Shown here: piece by piece, positions 61,720-64,000 of the stretch | Numbering within the stretch: position 1 is the first letter of the stretch | How the letters are laid out: each line of letters starts with the position of its first letter | From: Bacteroidales bacterium | GTDB taxonomy: Bacteria > Bacteroidota > Bacteroidia > Bacteroidales > UBA932 | DNA length: 64,000 nucleotides | Assembly: GCA_017428945.1 (NCBI GenBank) | Contig: JAFRPW010000008.1 | Span: 1-64,000 of the forward strand | Direction of reading: 5' to 3' | Translations under genes and position numbers: made by a program | The notes under the pieces: model-generated | What the model saw: the letters and a program-made list of their open reading frames with translations, nothing else | What the model was told of the DNA's origin: nothing | Database searches by the model: none

Positions 61720-62571
61720 CTACCTCCGCGGGTGATGCTCCAGGATGGAGCGGTGCCAGGTGGAGGAGTCGATATGTGTATAAATCTCGGTCGTGAGGAT
61801 ACTCTCATGACCGAGCATTTCTTGTACTATCCTCAGGTCCGCGCCGTTTTCTATAAGATGAGTGGCAAAGCTGTGGCGGAAGGTGTGGGGAGAGATTTCC
61901 TTGTTCACTCCGGCAGCCATTGCCTGGGTCTTTACCATATTGAAAATGGATACGCGGCTGAGGGGCTTTCCAAACTTGTTGAGGAAAAGGTAATCGTCAA
62001 AAGCGGAGGCGGCGGGCGCGGGACGGGACGGAAGATATGCCTTTATGGCATCTGCAGCGCAGTCTCCAAGAGGCACCAGCCGCTGCTTGTTGCCTTTGCC
62101 GATTACATTCACAAAACCGTCGTCAAGATACACGCGGGATAATCTCAGGGCCGATACCTCGCTTACCCTGAGACCGCAGCCGTAAAGCACTTCCAGGATA
62201 GCCCTGTCCCTGTGGCCAAGCGGGACGGACTCCAGGATGGCGGTGACCTCTTCCACGCTAAGGACCGCCGGGAGATACTTTCCAAGCTTTGGGGATTCCA
62301 CCCTGTCGCAGGGGTTAACCTTTATCTCTCCTTCCTCCACGCACCATGAAAAGAAACTCCTGAGAGAACTTAGCAGCCTGGCCGAAGAGCGTTTGGATAT
62401 GCCATGGTCCGTCTTCCGGCCAAGAAATGAAGTGATGTCCCCGGGCCGGACGCTGCGGGGATTCCCGCCATAGAACTCCAGAAACTCCTCTACATCATGG
62501 CAATAGGATGCCACCGTATTGGGTGACATCCTTCTTTCAAGAATAAGGTAATTTCTGTAGTCCTTAATCAT
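61720..62571 (-). CDS. site-specific tyrosine recombinase XerC/XerD
   Basis: 283 residues, the usual Xer length. SAM-like N-terminal domain (about 1-85), then catalytic: GCGLRVSEVSALRL (Arg), GKGNKQRLVPLG (Lys), SPHTFRHSFATHLIENGADL (H-x-x-R), LGHESILTTEIYTHID (H, Tyr). Acts at dif with its partner and FtsK. I cannot decide between XerC and XerD. It converges on tpiA with a 4-bp gap. Confidence 0.9.
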   Translation of the reverse strand: MIKDYRNYLILERRMSPNTVASYCHDVEEFLEFYGGNPRSVRPGDITSFLGRKTDHGISKRSSARLLSSLRSFFSWCVEEGEIKVNPCDRVESPKLGKYLPAVLSVEEVTAILESVPLGHRDRAILEVLYGCGLRVSEVSALRLSRVYLDDGFVNVIGKGNKQRLVPLGDCAADAIKAYLPSRPAPAASAFDDYLFLNKFGKPLSRVSIFNMVKTQAMAAGVNKEISPHTFRHSFATHLIENGADLRIVQEMLGHESILTTEIYTHIDSSTWHRSILEHHPRR

Positions 62572-62604
62572 ATAAGATTCCCGGTCAAGCCGGGAATGAT
62601 GTGG

Positions 62605-64000
62605 TTACAACGTACCGTACTTCTTGCCGTAGAGGAGCATCTGGCCAAGGTAGTCGTCCGTGTAGACGACCTCGTAGTCCTTGACAGAGCCGTCATCGGC
62701 CACTACGGGACGGATTTCCGGGTTCACGAATCCGCCGTAAGGCTTGAGGTTAAGGGCTTCGTAGCGGGCTTTCACTTCCTTGTGCAGTTCGGGGTCAATG
62801 TTTACGGCATAGGTCTCAATCAGGTTCTTTCCGGCCTGGTAGTCACCTTCGGACTTTATTCGCTGTATCTCCGCCAGGAGCTCTGCAAACAGGGCGCGGA
62901 GCTTGACGTAGTCGTTTACTACAAAGTAGGTCTTGCCGCCACGGACTTTCTTTTCGATAACCTTGTCCTTAGCACCCTTTTCATAGCACCATTCGGCAAC
63001 CAGCTTGCGGTTCTGCATGTGGGCTTCGGTGTTGGGACGGCCAAGTTCAACGCGGGTGAACTGCACCATGAGGCCGTTACGGATGTAGTTGGCGTACTCA
63101 GCCTTATAGGCCTCGGGATCCGGCATAATGCCAAGTTCCACCATCTTGGGATCGGCAGTGTAGTAAAGGCCGAAGAGGTCTGCCCTGGCTTCTTCAAGTG
63201 CGCTGGCGTATTCTCCCATCTGGGTGGCGCTTACCCCGGGAAGGAGCTGGCCGGAAGCGTGGCCGAGGCACTCGTGGAGGTCTGTGTGTATTTCATCGGC
63301 AATGGTGCCCCACTTCTTGGCCATGTCTATTTCCTTCTGGTCCCAGGCGAACTCCTTGAGGGTGCTGGTGGGCATCTCCTGGGCGGCGAGGTCGTAGGTG
63401 TGGGTAATGTTGGCTATGGTGACGCTCTTTGAGCCGTGCTCCTTTCGGATCCAGTCCGCATTGGGCAGGTTGATGCCGATTGGCGTGGACGGATAGCTGT
63501 CTCCCGCCAGGCACACGGCGTTGATGACCTTGGCCGATACGCCCTTTACCTTCTCCTTTTTGAAGCGGGGGTCTACCGGGGAGTTGTCCTCGAACCACTG
63601 TGCGTTGGCGGAAAGGGTCTCCGTGCGGCGGGAGGCGTCGAAGTCCTTGATGTTCACGTATCCTTCCCAGGATGCCTTGCGGCCCAGAGGGTCGTTGTAG
63701 TCTTCGATGAAGCCGTTGATGAAGTCCACCGTGCCGATGGTATCCTTCACCCACTCGATATTGAACTTGTCCCAGGTGCGGAGGTCTCCGGTCTTATAAT
63801 AATCTATAAGGAGGGCGATGGCACGCTTCTGGATATCGTTCTCTGCCACATCGGCGGCTTTTGCGAGCTCCTCACATATTTTTTCGATGGCAGCGGAGTA
63901 TATGCCTCCGATCTTCCAGGGAAGCTCCTTTACCTTTCCGTCCTTGCCCTTCACTACCTTGGTGTTGAGGCCGTAGGAGACTGGCTCCGGGTCGTTGACT
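62605..64000 (-). CDS. dipeptidyl-peptidase III-type peptidase (M49), 5' part outside window
   Basis: At least 465 residues; the frame stays open to the right edge (reading NDPEPVSYGLNTKVVKGKDG before the GTG at 63954), so the true start lies outside. The M49 zinc motif is HECLGHASGQLLPG (HExxGH) and the second one EEARADLFGLYY (EExRAD). Removes dipeptides from peptide N-termini; Bacteroidota versions can be cytoplasmic or exported, which cannot be told without the N-terminus. Confidence 0.9.
   Translation of the reverse strand, partial: VNDPEPVSYGLNTKVVKGKDGKVKELPWKIGGIYSAAIEKICEELAKAADVAENDIQKRAIALLIDYYKTGDLRTWDKFNIEWVKDTIGTVDFINGFIEDYNDPLGRKASWEGYVNIKDFDASRRTETLSANAQWFEDNSPVDPRFKKEKVKGVSAKVINAVCLAGDSYPSTPIGINLPNADWIRKEHGSKSVTIANITHTYDLAAQEMPTSTLKEFAWDQKEIDMAKKWGTIADEIHTDLHECLGHASGQLLPGVSATQMGEYASALEEARADLFGLYYTADPKMVELGIMPDPEAYKAEYANYIRNGLMVQFTRVELGRPNTEAHMQNRKLVAEWCYEKGAKDKVIEKKVRGGKTYFVVNDYVKLRALFAELLAEIQRIKSEGDYQAGKNLIETYAVNIDPELHKEVKARYEALNLKPYGGFVNPEIRPVVADDGSVKDYEVVYTDDYLGQMLLYGKKYGTL

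Noticed and set aside
62596-63432. 278-residue plus-strand frame opposite the M49 peptidase
   Set aside because: Shadow frame; the minus strand carries HECLGH and EEARAD motifs.

Overview
The window reads as a Bacteroidota genome, most likely an uncultured gut- or rumen-type Bacteroidales. Support comes from fimbrillin-like and FISUMP lipoproteins, a DUF4290 gene beside ftsK, many SPII lipoproteins, weak ribosome-binding sites, and repeated Bacteroidota-type promoters (TTTG, about 19-20 nt, then TAnnTTTG). Species level is inference only.

Layout. About 1-42.3 kb is accessory DNA. 0-4.4 kb holds surface proteins: a tiny PEV-type peptide, a 1052-residue multidomain secreted protein and a fimbrillin-like lipoprotein. 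4.4-7.5 kb is a complete IS66 element sitting between an orphan hicB and the tail of an exonuclease gene. 7.5-10 kb is a lipoprotein serpin translationally coupled to an unknown lipoprotein. 10-11.6 kb holds a PIN/RHH toxin-antitoxin pair and an integrase stump. 11.6-18.6 kb holds an M64-like peptidase lipoprotein, a WG-repeat protein, two metallophosphoesterases and a small unknown protein. Two of these genes have long, highly folded 5' leaders.

18.6-36.3 kb is the most interesting part. On the minus strand a nearly gapless run begins with a WYL regulator. It continues through an ATPase with a HsdS-like N-terminus, an unknown partner with an HDR motif, HsdM-HsdS-HsdR, a DUF1848 protein, a methyltransferase/NERD-like/SF1-helicase fusion and a DUF3298-like lipoprotein. 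This looks like a composite defence locus. At its distal end sit a tandem-HNH protein and three intergenic units that look like small RNAs: good promoters, nested stems and, for two of them, U-tract terminators. Two of the three are clearly related to each other. This set (WYL, ATPase pair, type I RM, DUF1848, fusion helicase, lipoprotein, and the HNH/sRNA cluster) is the best candidate for an undescribed system.

36.4-42.3 kb has a MORN-like secreted protein, an internally deleted transposase, a GNAT/SGNH pair and a tyrosine recombinase whose leader carries three GGGCCC repeats. It borders the core region.

42.4-64 kb is more GC-rich and gene-dense and looks like core chromosome: YpfJ-type peptidase, Na/Pi symporter, YgjP-type peptidase, NfeD + flotillin, a small HTH protein, RecQ, MATE, QueD + QueE, DUF4290, FtsK, LolA, FISUMP lipoprotein, ApbE, ComEC, AckA + Ptb-type acyltransferase + TpiA, XerC/D, and a DPP III-type peptidase running off the right edge. 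No tRNA, rRNA or CRISPR array was seen.
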